A stretch of DNA of 64,000 nucleotides from Thermodesulfobacteriota bacterium. GTDB taxonomy: Bacteria > Desulfobacterota > DSM-4660 > Desulfatiglandales > Desulfatiglandaceae. Both the position numbers and the translations under genes were made by a program. The DNA is taken from NCBI GenBank assembly GCA_028278625.1, contig JANQDY010000089.1, positions 186,001-250,000 of the forward strand, written 5' to 3'. Each line of letters begins with the position of its first letter. Position 1 is the stretch's first letter. Positions 17,344-25,573 of the stretch are shown here, piece by piece. The notes under the pieces were generated by a model. That model was not told where the DNA came from, made no database searches, and worked only from the letters and a program-made list of their open reading frames with translations.

Positions 17344-17403
17344 CAACAACCAGATTAATGGACATCAAACAGGTCCGAATGGGGACTTCAAGGGAGATAT
17401 GAT

Positions 17404-18276
17404 TTGGATACCTTTTCCCTCTATACGCAATTTATAATTTCAGGTCTTACAATGGGCTCAATATACGCCATGGTAGGCATCGGGTTTTCCTTTATCTACA
17501 GAGTGACGACTGTGCTGAATTTTGCGCAGGGAGAATTCCTGATGCTTGGGGGGATGGTCGCCATTTCCGTGACTTCGGTTATCGGCTCGTCTCTCTGGCT
17601 TGCACTGTTCATCGGTATCTTGGCTGTGACAATCACGGGCATGCTATTTCATCTGGGCGCCATTAGAGTCCTTGGGAAGGCTGAACCTGTCAGGATGATT
17701 CTCATTACCATTGCCGGGTCAATGTTTCTCCAAGGAATCGCCTATTTGATCTGGGGTACTGACGATTACACTTTGCCGGCATTGATAAAGACCGGTTCCA
17801 TTGACCTATTCGGAGCTTCCATCAACTCCCAGGTAATTCCGGTATTTGTTGCGGCCATCATATTGACAATCATTTTGAAGTATTTTTTTGACAAGACCAT
17901 ATGGGGAAAGGCGAGCACTGCTTGTTCCGAAAGTCACGAAGCCTCAATGCTGATGGGGATTAACGTGGATAGAATGGGAATGCTCAGTTTTGCCATGTCA
18001 GCCGGAATAGGGGCAATCGGAGGTATTCTGATTTCTCCCATCGCCCTCATGCAATACCAGAAAGGTGTTCCCTTAGCCATTAAAGGCATTGCCGGCGCTG
18101 TTATCGGGGGCTTGGGAAATATATGGGGCGCCTTATTGGGCGGACTCATTATGGGGTTGGCCGAGGCGCTAAGCGCAGGGCTCATTGCCTCTTATCTCAC
18201 CGATGTGGTCGTATTTGCCATTCTGATGCTGGTGTTATTCCTGAAACCTGAGGGCTTGCTAAGGGCGAAAACATAA
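17404..18276 (+). CDS. Branched-chain-type ABC transporter permease (LivH-like)
   Basis: 290 residues from a TTG start with AGGGAG seven bases upstream. Typical LivH features: GLTMGSIYAMVGIGFSFIYRVTTVLNFAQGEFLMLGGM in the first third, the loop WGKASTACSESHEASMLMGINVDRM, and ending AVIGGLGNIWGALLGGLIMGLAEAL then LFLKPEGLL. It forms the second half of the membrane channel with LivM at 13542. It is the last gene of the long + strand run, separated from the binding protein by a terminator-like hairpin. Confidence 0.9.
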   Translation: MDTFSLYTQFIISGLTMGSIYAMVGIGFSFIYRVTTVLNFAQGEFLMLGGMVAISVTSVIGSSLWLALFIGILAVTITGMLFHLGAIRVLGKAEPVRMILITIAGSMFLQGIAYLIWGTDDYTLPALIKTGSIDLFGASINSQVIPVFVAAIILTIILKYFFDKTIWGKASTACSESHEASMLMGINVDRMGMLSFAMSAGIGAIGGILISPIALMQYQKGVPLAIKGIAGAVIGGLGNIWGALLGGLIMGLAEALSAGLIASYLTDVVVFAILMLVLFLKPEGLLRAKT

Positions 18277-18662
18277 GGCTCGAGGGGAAAAGCATGGCCT
18301 TTTGTCCATGGTGGATCCGTCACCATTTTCCGAGCCATCCTTCCAACCGTAAAAGGCTCCTTTAGAAAGACAACGGACGTGCGTCCGCTCTTTCAATCAA
18401 AAAGCAACATAAAATCCAGCCATATACCGGTCTTCTGGCTGCCTGGATCGGTCTAGGAAGTGCAAGGGAAGGTTCCCATTTCATATGACGAAAAATAGAA
18501 TGAAATTTTGCATTATTTATGTTTAATTGGTCCTCGACTTCAATATTGTCAAAGATGTTATGGTAGGCGCAGCAAGCTTTCAACACTTTTCCATGGTTTT
18601 TTTTTAATAGTAAATCAAATAGTTGTCTTTTCATGGCGCGTCATAAGGCACGCTCTTTTTTC
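18277..18662. other. Intergenic stretch after the importer operon
   Basis: About 390 bases without a convincing gene. It holds a weak hairpin at 18308-18330. A 90-codon frame on the minus strand (18362-18634) has no good ribosome site and no recognisable sequence. The right half is AT-rich. Confidence 0.5.
18308..18330 (+). terminator. Weak terminator-like hairpin after the importer operon
   Basis: ATGGTG / CACCAT arms with a seven-base loop followed by TTTTC. The stem is only six pairs, so this is a tentative end of the long + strand operon. Confidence 0.35.
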
Positions 18663-18691
18663 TTGACAGGTATACGATATTGAATTAAAAT
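18663..18691 (+). promoter_or_regulatory. Sigma-70-type promoter for trpB2
   Basis: TTGACA (18663-18668), a 17-base spacer and TAAAAT (18686-18691): a perfect -35 and five of six at -10. Transcription would begin near 18698 and give a leader of about 128 bases before the trpB2 start. Confidence 0.65.
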
Positions 18692-18721
18692 AAAAATTAA
18701 TTAATCGGCGTATTGGGTCTT

Positions 18722-18789
18722 CTGAACCGAGGCGTGGTTCAGTCGCTCTTATGGGTAAGAGGCGGCCTGTGACGATAGACATCACAGGC
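18722..18789 (+). promoter_or_regulatory. Structured 5' leader of trpB2: three tandem perfect hairpins
   Basis: Three back-to-back inverted repeats: CTGAACC/GGTTCAG (18722-18742, 7-base loop), CTCTTA/TAAGAG (18746-18761, 4-base loop) and GCCTGTGA/TCACAGGC (18765-18789, 9-base loop). All pairs are Watson-Crick. They lie between the promoter and the ribosome site AAGGAGG at 18815. No T run follows, so this is not a plain terminator; a cis-acting RNA (riboswitch or protein-bound leader) is possible. I do not recognise a known class. Confidence 0.5.
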
Positions 18790-18825
18790 ATATACGGCAA
18801 CCAATGAAAAAAATAAGGAGGAGTC

Positions 18826-20214
18826 ATGAGGACAAAAAAGATTTTTCTCCCCGAGTCGGAAATGCCAACTTACTGGTATAACATCCAGGCAGATATGCCG
18901 AACCCTCTTGAACCACCCCTTCACCCAGGCACCGGCGAGCCGGTCGGGCCGGCTGACCTGGAACCGCTACTTCCCATGGCGCTGATAGAGCAGGAGGTGA
19001 GCCGTGAGCGGGAGATCCCGATCCCGGAAGAGGTCATGGAAAAATATATGATCTGGAGGCCATCGCCCCTCTATCGGGCCTATGCCCTGGAGAGATACCT
19101 TGATACGCCGGCCAAAATTTACTTCAAGAATGAAGGTGTAAGCCCTGCCGGGAGCCATAAACCGAATACGGCTATCGCCCAAGCCTATTATAATAAGATA
19201 GCCGGCACGAAACAGATTTACACAGAGACGGGTGCGGGTCAATGGGGAAGCGCCCTCTCTTTTTGCTGTGCCTTATTCGGACTTCCCGTCAAGGTGTATA
19301 TGGTCAAGATCAGCTTTAATCAGAAACCGTACAGACGCGTCATGATGGAGACTTGGGGCGGTGAGTGTGTGGCCAGTCCCTCCACGGAAACGCAGGTGGG
19401 TCGGGACATCCTTGCCAGAGATCCCGACAACATGGGAAGCCTCGGCATCGCCATCAGCGAAGGGGTGGAGCGCGTGGTCGCGGATCCTGACGCCAAGTAC
19501 TGTCTCGGAAGCGCACTCAACCATGTTTTGATGCACCAGACCGTAAACGGCCTGGAGTGCCAGAAGCAGATGGCCATTGCCGGAGATTACCCCGATGTGG
19601 TCATCGGATGCTCGGGTGGCGGCAGCAATTTCGGTGGGATCGCGCTCCCCTTTGCCAGGGATAAGATCAACGGGAAAGAGATCGATATTATCGGCGTTGA
19701 ACCGACATCCTGCCCTACCATGACGCGGGGACCTTTTGCATACGATTTTGCGGATACGGCTTGTACCACGCCCCTTTTCCCCATGCATACGACCGGGCAC
19801 GATTTCATGCCGCCGGCGATTCACGCAGGGGGGTTGAGATATCACGGCAATGCCCCCATTAACAGCCAGCTGCTATTGGACGGCATTATACGTGCCGAGG
19901 CGATCTCGCAGCTTGAGACCTTTGAGGCCGGCGTCGCTTTTGCCAGATGCGAGGGGTTCATTACGGCGCCCGAGACCAATCACGCTTTGGCCATGGCCAT
20001 CAGGGAGGCCAAAAAGGCAAAAGAGGAAGGGAAAGAAAAGGTTATCCTCTTCAACTGGAGCGGTCATGGCCTTATCGATTTGGCCGCGTACCAGGCCTAT
20101 AACAGCGGACAACTTGAAGATTATCCCCTTGCTGAAGAGGAGCTTCAAAGATCATTAGGCACCCTGGAAGGGCTGCCGAAACCGAAACAATACGTTTCAA
20201 GTAAACCGGCCTGA
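18826..20214 (+). CDS. Tryptophan synthase beta-like PLP enzyme, TrpB2 type
   Basis: 462 residues, the longer TrpB2 form with an N-terminal extension ([21 protein letters not shown]). The PLP lysine is K112 in [10 protein letters not shown]; the phosphate-binding loop is [11 protein letters not shown] near residue 263; the C-terminal part has [15 protein letters not shown]. TrpB normally joins indole and serine to tryptophan, but TrpB2 proteins often stand alone. There is no trpA or other trp biosynthesis gene nearby; the neighbours are an aminotransferase and IorAB, so a role in aromatic amino acid or indole turnover is likely. Strong AAGGAGG site. Promoter and structured leader precede it. 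Confidence 0.88.
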   Translation: MRTKKIFLPESEMPTYWYNIQADMPNPLEPPLHPGTGEPVGPADLEPLLPMALIEQEVSREREIPIPEEVMEKYMIWRPSPLYRAYALERYLDTPAKIYFKNEGVSPAGSHKPNTAIAQAYYNKIAGTKQIYTETGAGQWGSALSFCCALFGLPVKVYMVKISFNQKPYRRVMMETWGGECVASPSTETQVGRDILARDPDNMGSLGIAISEGVERVVADPDAKYCLGSALNHVLMHQTVNGLECQKQMAIAGDYPDVVIGCSGGGSNFGGIALPFARDKINGKEIDIIGVEPTSCPTMTRGPFAYDFADTACTTPLFPMHTTGHDFMPPAIHAGGLRYHGNAPINSQLLLDGIIRAEAISQLETFEAGVAFARCEGFITAPETNHALAMAIREAKKAKEEGKEKVILFNWSGHGLIDLAAYQAYNSGQLEDYPLAEEELQRSLGTLEGLPKPKQYVSSKPA

Positions 20215-20232
20215 TTTATCCAACAAACCTTT

Positions 20233-20257
20233 CCGGGGACCTCCTGGAGGTCTCCGG
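20233..20257 (+). other. Hairpin that overlaps a Shine-Dalgarno site
   Basis: Inverted repeat of 12 pairs with one G-T pair (CCGGGGACC.. / ..GGTCTCCGG) just after trpB2. No T tail follows. The GGAGG at 20246-20250, the only ribosome site for the next small gene, is in the 3' arm and would be hidden when folded. Confidence 0.5.
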
Positions 20258-20262
20258 ACTTA

Positions 20263-20565
20263 GTGAATTGGATGCGCGACATGAAACGGACAATCACACC
20301 CCCTGGCGATGGTTTTGAAATCCGCTGCCCCAGACTGGGGCAGCAGATCGGTTTTTCCTATTGCCGAAGAGAGAACCGGGGACTCCCCTGTTTCAAAACC
20401 ATTGATTGCTGGCACCTCTACTTCCGGGTGGAGGATTTGCTGAGAAAAGAACTTACCCCGGAGGAATGGGTTCAAGCATTCGAAACTCCCCCTAAACCGA
20501 AAATGATTTCCCTTGTGGAAATGATTGAACAGGCAAAAAAAAGGGTCGAAAGCGGAACTCCCTGA
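20263..20565 (+). CDS. Small Cys-rich protein of unknown function
   Basis: 100 residues from GTG 20263; ATG codons at 20272 and 20281 are alternatives, and only the GTG has a possible ribosome site (GGAGG, 12 bases upstream). The core EIRCPRLG, FSYCRRENRGLPCFKTIDCWH has four Cys and a His, suggesting a small zinc or FeS-binding module. A Pro-rich linker and an amphipathic helix (SLVEMIEQAKKRVES) follow. I do not recognise a named family. It lies between trpB2 and an aminotransferase on the same strand. Confidence 0.7.
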   Translation: MNWMRDMKRTITPPGDGFEIRCPRLGQQIGFSYCRRENRGLPCFKTIDCWHLYFRVEDLLRKELTPEEWVQAFETPPKPKMISLVEMIEQAKKRVESGTP

Positions 20566-20590
20566 GGGACCGGTTCCATATGCAAATCGC

Positions 20591-20614
20591 CATGGATAAT
20601 GATCCATGTATTTT
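20591..20614 (+). terminator. Small hairpin with short T-rich tail
   Basis: CATGGAT / ATCCATG, seven pairs with a four-base AATG loop, followed by TATTTTA. It could end transcription of the trpB2 unit before the aminotransferase gene. Weak because the tail is interrupted. Confidence 0.35.
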
Positions 20615-20705
20615 AGGCATCTCTACCTTGTGGTCGTCCCCTTTGTGCAAAGTTATCCTTACCGCCGAATCATCACGGGCCGAATTCTAAGTTAGGAGGA
20701 AAAAC

Positions 20706-21887
20706 ATGACTGCATCCCGGAAAATTCTGGAGTCCATCGAGAAGTCTTCCTGGATAAGGAGGATATTTGAAGAAGGGAACGAAAGAAAGGAGAAGTATGG
20801 GGCTGAGAACGTTTTCGACTTTTCGTTGGGGAACCCCAACCTGGAGCCCCCGCTGAAGTTCAAGGAAATTCTTAAGGGTTTGGTTGATGATCCGGCGCCG
20901 GGATGGCATGGCTACATGTCCAACGCCGGTTACGTAGAAACCAGGGCTGCGGTCGCCGATCATTTAAAGACCTTTAACAACCAGGATTTCAGCCCACGGG
21001 AGATTGTCATGACTGTTGGGGCCAGCGGCGGGCTGAATATTGTTTTCAAAACCATTCTCGATGCCGGGCAGGAGGTCGTGATCCCGGCCCCTTATTTTAT
21101 TGAATATAATAACATTATTGACACGCACCGTGGGGTGCCGGTGGTCGTGCCGACAAAGTCCGATTTTTCTCTCGATTTGGAGGCCATTGAAAGGGCCTTT
21201 ACGGAAAAAACAAAAGCGGTTTTAATAAATTCACCCAACAATCCCACTGGCAGGATGTACGTTGAAGAAGAGCTGGAAGAGTTGGGGAAACTCCTGACCA
21301 GGGTCAGTGAGAAGCGGGGAAACCCGATTTATCTTGTGTCTGACGAGCCTTACCGAAAGATTGTTTATGACGGTTTCAAGGTCCCCAGTATTTTCAATGC
21401 CTACAGAGAATCAATTGTAATCACCTCATTTTCCAAAGACCTTTCTTTGGCAGGGGAAAGGATCGGCTATGCGGCCGTGAATCCGCATATGACCTATTTG
21501 GAAGATATTTTGCAGGGTATGGTCATATGCAACAGGGTCCTGGGCTATGTGAACGCTCCGGCCTTCATGCAGCGGGCCATCGCCCGTCTTCTCGAAGACA
21601 GCGTGGATATTTCCCTCTACCAGAAAAAAAGAGATATGCTCTGCGAGGCCCTTGGCTCTCTTGGGTATGACTTCATTAAGCCCCAGGGCACCTTTTATCT
21701 TTTTCCGAAATCACTTGAAAAGGATGATGTGGCGTTCGTAAATGCTCTCAAGGAAGAAAACATACTGACGGTTCCAGGCAGTGGCTTTTGGGGCCCCGGC
21801 TATTTTAGAATCGCTTTCTGTGTGCCCGATGACGTGATTGAAAGGTCTTTTCCAGGGTTTGAAAGGGTGATCAAGAAATATCGGTAA
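20706..21887 (+). CDS. Class I/II (fold type I) pyridoxal phosphate aminotransferase
   Basis: 393 residues. NNPTG at 178-182, SDEPYRKIVYDG near 212, and the PLP lysine K244 in SFSKDLSLAGERIG mark an aspartate-aminotransferase family enzyme. It converts an amino acid to its 2-oxo acid. The convergent iorAB genes next to it oxidise aryl-2-oxo acids to aryl-CoA esters, so aromatic amino acids are the likely substrates. Good site TTAGGAGG before the ATG. Confidence 0.9.
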   Translation: MTASRKILESIEKSSWIRRIFEEGNERKEKYGAENVFDFSLGNPNLEPPLKFKEILKGLVDDPAPGWHGYMSNAGYVETRAAVADHLKTFNNQDFSPREIVMTVGASGGLNIVFKTILDAGQEVVIPAPYFIEYNNIIDTHRGVPVVVPTKSDFSLDLEAIERAFTEKTKAVLINSPNNPTGRMYVEEELEELGKLLTRVSEKRGNPIYLVSDEPYRKIVYDGFKVPSIFNAYRESIVITSFSKDLSLAGERIGYAAVNPHMTYLEDILQGMVICNRVLGYVNAPAFMQRAIARLLEDSVDISLYQKKRDMLCEALGSLGYDFIKPQGTFYLFPKSLEKDDVAFVNALKEENILTVPGSGFWGPGYFRIAFCVPDDVIERSFPGFERVIKKYR

Positions 21888-21900
21888 GCGAAAAACATAA

Positions 21901-21931
21901 AAAAGGGGGCAGCTGATAGCCGCCCCCTTTT
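21901..21931. terminator. Bidirectional intrinsic terminator
   Basis: AAAAGGGGGC / GCCCCCTTTT, ten perfect pairs with an 11-base loop, flanked by A on the left and T on the right. It sits between the convergent aminotransferase and iorB genes and can stop both strands. Confidence 0.9.
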
Positions 21932-21949
21932 GTGCAATGGAGATTCACC

Positions 21950-22537
21950 TCATCGAACGGCAGCCATACCCAGATCAAAAGCCTTCAGATTGGAATCCAG
22001 GAAGGCTTTTTTGGTTGATGTGGAAATGGCGTTCTTCACTTCTTCCTCGCCTAAGGGAACGGTTTCCGAGCCGATCAGCGCTCCCAACATCACCATGTTC
22101 AGAGAGAGGGGATTCCCCGCTTCCGCAGCCAGAGCGGTGCCGTCAAAGGCGATGACCCTGTTTATCCTCGCCCTGAGGTGATCCAGGATTTCATCTACGG
22201 GTGGGTATGCTCCATGACCCACCGCCACCGTAAACGGGGGCAGGGGCGATGTGTTGGTTATGACGACGGTTTCCCGAGTGCATTTCCCGAGGCCCCTTAG
22301 GGTCTCCAGAGGTTCAAACCCCAGAAGCACGTCGCTTTCACCCGCTGAGACGATGGGGCTGTAAGCATCCCCTAACAGGACGGCCGACTCAACGATTCCA
22401 CCCCGCTGGGCCATGCCGTGTATTTCACTGATAACAAAGGGCATCTTCTTTGACAGCGAGGCTTCTCCCAACAGACGAGATGATAAGAGGTTGCCCTGGC
22501 CGCCTACGGCGATGATCACTATTTTTTTCGTTTCCAT
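21950..22537 (-). CDS. iorB: Indolepyruvate:ferredoxin oxidoreductase beta subunit
   Basis: 195 residues starting KKIVIIAVGGQGNLLSSRLLGEAS, the gamma-type domain of 2-oxoacid:ferredoxin oxidoreductases (GGQG motif). IorB joins IorA to convert aryl pyruvates from Trp, Phe and Tyr to aryl-acetyl-CoA, CO2 and reduced ferredoxin in the cytoplasm. It starts three bases after the iorA stop, with AAAGGA upstream, so the two are co-translated. It ends at the shared terminator with the aminotransferase gene. Confidence 0.9.
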   Translation of the reverse strand: METKKIVIIAVGGQGNLLSSRLLGEASLSKKMPFVISEIHGMAQRGGIVESAVLLGDAYSPIVSAGESDVLLGFEPLETLRGLGKCTRETVVITNTSPLPPFTVAVGHGAYPPVDEILDHLRARINRVIAFDGTALAAEAGNPLSLNMVMLGALIGSETVPLGEEEVKNAISTSTKKAFLDSNLKAFDLGMAAVR

Positions 22538-22540
22538 ATC

Positions 22541-24391
22541 TCATCCTTTCAATGGCATAATTGCGTTCTCAGGACAGGTTTGGGCGCACACCATGCAGCC
22601 GGTGCAAAGATCCTTGTTTATTTCCACCCGGTCACCATCCAGATACATGGCGGGGCATGCCAGTTTCCGGACACAGATCTGGTGATTCTTGCACTTTTCA
22701 TGGTTTACATAAAAAGGTCTGGCCTTCTTGATTTGCTTCGTGGCCTTACCGAAGAGCGCACACATTTCTTCGGATATGATGACCGATATCCCGTCATAGG
22801 CCTTTGTGGCTTTAATGGCTTCAATGGCCTTCTTGACCTTGAAAGGCTTGATGACATGGACATCCTTGACCCCGCAACCCCTTACGATATCCTCAATTGA
22901 GATCTGAGTCCGGTCAACGCCCAGTGGATCTGTATTTACTCCCGGATTGATTTGATATCCCGTCATGGCGGTGGTGCCGTTATCCAATATTACAAGGGTG
23001 AATTTCTGCTTGTTGTGTACGCCGTTGATGAGTCCCGTAATACCTGAATGAAAAAAAGTGGAATCACCGATGAATCCCACCACCTTTTGGTCGGTGGCTT
23101 GGGAAAAGCCGCAGGCGGAAGAAACGGAAGACCCCATGCAGATGACAAAATCCGCCATGTTGAAAGGTGGCGCAATACCCAGGGTATAACATCCGATGTC
23201 ATTAGGGTAGATGGTATCCTCGCCATAGACCTCCTTGACCGCATAGAAACTGGCCCGGTGGGGGCAACCGGCACAGAGGTTGGGCGGCCTACCGGGCAGG
23301 TCGGGGAGACCCGAAAGATCCGGAATTTCGGGCATATGGCAGTCCACGCCGAAATACTCGGCAACCGCTTGCCGGACCATTCCCGGGTTATACTCCAGAA
23401 GGCGGGAAAGGGCCCCCACCCCTTTACCCTCGATGGGTGTGTTGATCCCCTTTCTCTGGGCCAGGGCCTGCAGCTCTCTTTCATTTACGGGTTCAAGCTC
23501 TTCCACCACAAGGATTTTTTCCACCTGTCCCATGAATTTGAGGCAGAGTTCTTGCGGCAGGGGCCAGGAGAATCCGAGCTTCAGGATACTGACGCTATCG
23601 GATATTCCCAGGTCCCGCAGGGCGTCTTTGACGTAATTGAAGCTGACGCCGTTGGCCACTATCCCCCATTTTCCGTTACCAATGATTTGATTAAGGGGCG
23701 AGGTATCAGCGATCTTTCGTGCCCGATCGTGCTTCTCCAAAAGGATTTTGTGCATGTTCCGGGCATTTGCCGGCATTGTGACATACTGGGACGGGTTTTT
23801 CTCAAAAACTGTCTTGGTTTTGATGGGTTTCAATTCCCCTAATACGACACCCCCGCTGATATGATTCAGCCGCGTGGTGGTTCGCAAGATGATGGGGAGT
23901 TCAAGTTCCTCGGAAAGATCAAAGGCCGAAACGGTAAAATCCTTCATCTCCTGTGCGTTTGTAGGTTCCAGCAAGGGAAGGCCGGCCAGGCGGGCGTAGT
24001 ATCTGTTGTCCTGTTCGTTTTGACTCGAAAACATGGACGGGTCATCGGCGTTGACGATGACCATGCCCCCCTTTACGCCCACGTATGCCAGGGTCATTAA
24101 AGGGTCGGCAGCTACATTGAGGCCGACAAGTTTCAGGGTGACCATTGTCCTGAGGCCGCTTACGGCTGCCGTTCCCCCCACCTCCATGGCGACTTTCTCA
24201 TTGGTGGAGTACTCGAAGTAGAGGTCGGTTTCCTTGCTGATGTCGAAAAATTGCTGGGGGATTTCTGAAGAAGGGGTCCCCGGATAGCAGCTTGAAAAGG
24301 ACAATCCCGCCTCCAAGGCGCCCCTGGCGATGGCTTCGTTGCCCAGAAGGAGCATCTCCTTTCCCGGCGCATCTGTCAATAATTTGTGCAT
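22541..24391 (-). CDS. iorA: Indolepyruvate:ferredoxin oxidoreductase alpha subunit
   Basis: 616 residues. An N-terminal pyrimidine-binding/transketolase-like part (GNEAIARGALEAGLSFSSCYPGTPSSEI), a TPP domain (CAGCPHRASFYAVKE, later GDSTFFHSGITGLINGVHN and ILDNGTTAMTG), and two C-terminal clusters (CKNHQICVRKLAC, CTGCMVCAQTCPENAI). This is the full IorA layout. It makes aryl-acetyl-CoA from aryl pyruvate and yields reduced ferredoxin, which could feed the ferredoxin-linked enzymes elsewhere in the window. Confidence 0.93.
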   Translation of the reverse strand: MHKLLTDAPGKEMLLLGNEAIARGALEAGLSFSSCYPGTPSSEIPQQFFDISKETDLYFEYSTNEKVAMEVGGTAAVSGLRTMVTLKLVGLNVAADPLMTLAYVGVKGGMVIVNADDPSMFSSQNEQDNRYYARLAGLPLLEPTNAQEMKDFTVSAFDLSEELELPIILRTTTRLNHISGGVVLGELKPIKTKTVFEKNPSQYVTMPANARNMHKILLEKHDRARKIADTSPLNQIIGNGKWGIVANGVSFNYVKDALRDLGISDSVSILKLGFSWPLPQELCLKFMGQVEKILVVEELEPVNERELQALAQRKGINTPIEGKGVGALSRLLEYNPGMVRQAVAEYFGVDCHMPEIPDLSGLPDLPGRPPNLCAGCPHRASFYAVKEVYGEDTIYPNDIGCYTLGIAPPFNMADFVICMGSSVSSACGFSQATDQKVVGFIGDSTFFHSGITGLINGVHNKQKFTLVILDNGTTAMTGYQINPGVNTDPLGVDRTQISIEDIVRGCGVKDVHVIKPFKVKKAIEAIKATKAYDGISVIISEEMCALFGKATKQIKKARPFYVNHEKCKNHQICVRKLACPAMYLDGDRVEINKDLCTGCMVCAQTCPENAIMPLKG

Positions 24392-24484
24392 TTTTTGTCT
24401 CCCATTATGCCACTTTAAAAGTTTAAAAAAGGAATCCTTTTAAAAGTTGAATACAGGTCTTAGGTAATTAATAACCCGGATTCA

Positions 24485-25210
24485 TTAAAAATTTCTCTTT
24501 TCCAGGTATTCATTTGGGTCCTCCATGAACTTTTTGTAGATGTTGTAGTGCTCCGTCTCCTTGTAGTTGATTTCCCGTACGGGAATGTGATCGAAACTTA
24601 AAATATGTGCTCCCGGGCATGCCAGGAGAATGGGGGAGTGGGTGGCGATAATGAATTGCGCATGACCGGCTTCCCCCATCTCTCTCAGCACCTGTAGTAA
24701 CTCTAATTGGCTCTTGGGCGAGAGGGCCGTTTCCGGTTCGTCCAGAAAATAGAGTCCTTTTATCCGGTAACGCGCCTTGAACAGAGTCATGAGAGATTGC
24801 CCATGGGATTGAGTGACCAAAGATTTCCCCCCAAAATATTGAAGGGCCGAGGGGTCTACCCCTGCCCACTCATCCAAATATTGAGCAAAATCCCGGAATG
24901 TCTCCGACCCAAAAAAGGACCCGGGAACTTTGCCGTCGCGCCATGCGATGTGGAGGAACATGTGGAGCGCTTTTTCATAAGGGTTCGGTTTCAAACGAAT
25001 TTTTTCAATATTTTGCCATATGTGGATGCCGCATTTTTGACACAGGGCCTTGAGAAGCGTCGATTTTCCCGAACCATTTTCACCGACGAAAAATGTCACT
25101 GGCGAGGGAAATCCGATACTTTGGGTTTGACGGAAGAGCTCAAGGTTAAAGGGATAGTATTCCCGGGTAGGAAATTTTTCGGAAAGAAGCGTCAGTTTGC
25201 TGAGATGCAT
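24485..25210 (-). CDS. AAA/ABC-type ATPase (predicted ATPase, RecF/SMC-like head)
   Basis: 241 residues from the ATG at 25210, which has GGGAG eight bases before it; a GTG eleven codons earlier is less likely. Walker A GENGSGKSTLLKAL near residue 43 and Walker B YFLDEPETALSP with an AELL-type D-loop, then IIATHSPILLACPGAHILSFD (H-loop). It lacks membrane partners and resembles stand-alone AAA_21 type ATPases often seen in phage defence or DNA transactions. No nuclease neighbour is visible, so function is unknown. Confidence 0.75.
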   Translation of the reverse strand: MHLSKLTLLSEKFPTREYYPFNLELFRQTQSIGFPSPVTFFVGENGSGKSTLLKALCQKCGIHIWQNIEKIRLKPNPYEKALHMFLHIAWRDGKVPGSFFGSETFRDFAQYLDEWAGVDPSALQYFGGKSLVTQSHGQSLMTLFKARYRIKGLYFLDEPETALSPKSQLELLQVLREMGEAGHAQFIIATHSPILLACPGAHILSFDHIPVREINYKETEHYNIYKKFMEDPNEYLEKRNF

Positions 25211-25573
25211 CGGGATATCTCCCAAATCAGAAACTTCCAACACTTGGCTGGCAAGCTCCTAGGATTTTGACTCCTTGTCTGATTTCCGATTTATGATATT
25301 AAATTTTGAATTAATTATCGCTCTTTATAGCTGATTTCATGGAGACAGGTCAAGAAAAAACCGCCCTTTTCCGGATGGATGCTCTTGGAAATCCTGATGA
25401 GGATTCCTATATAATCAAGATATTAACATTCAATAATGCGCCGGGCATGTCTCAGGGCGGATAGCGGATTATGGACCAATGCTTCTTGACAGGCTTTTCT
25501 GATTGGGAATGATTGCATTAAATAGAAAATTAAATATGGGTGTATTGCTAGCCCTGCACAGCCTGATAAGAAT
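25211..25573. other. AT-rich intergenic region
   Basis: About 360 bases between two minus-strand genes. A minus-strand promoter candidate is listed separately. Nothing else gene-like was seen. Confidence 0.5.
25324..25353 (-). promoter_or_regulatory. Sigma-70-type promoter for the ATPase gene
   Basis: On the minus strand, TTGACC (25353-25348), an 18-base spacer and TATAAA (25329-25324). Each box matches consensus at five of six positions. The start site would be about 107 bases before the ATPase ATG. Confidence 0.5.

Noticed and set aside
18362..18634. 90-codon minus-strand frame in the gap after the importer
   Set aside because: No Shine-Dalgarno site of note, no recognisable motif, and AT-rich non-coding look.
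18721..18765. T-arm-like GGTTCAGTC suggesting a tRNA in the trpB2 leader
   Set aside because: Flanking bases do not form the five-pair T stem or any acceptor stem; the hairpin layout is different.
24411..24450. TTTAAAAGTT direct repeats and a small AAAAGGA/TCCTTTT dyad before iorA
   Set aside because: Low-complexity AT-rich sequence; repeats of this kind are expected by chance.
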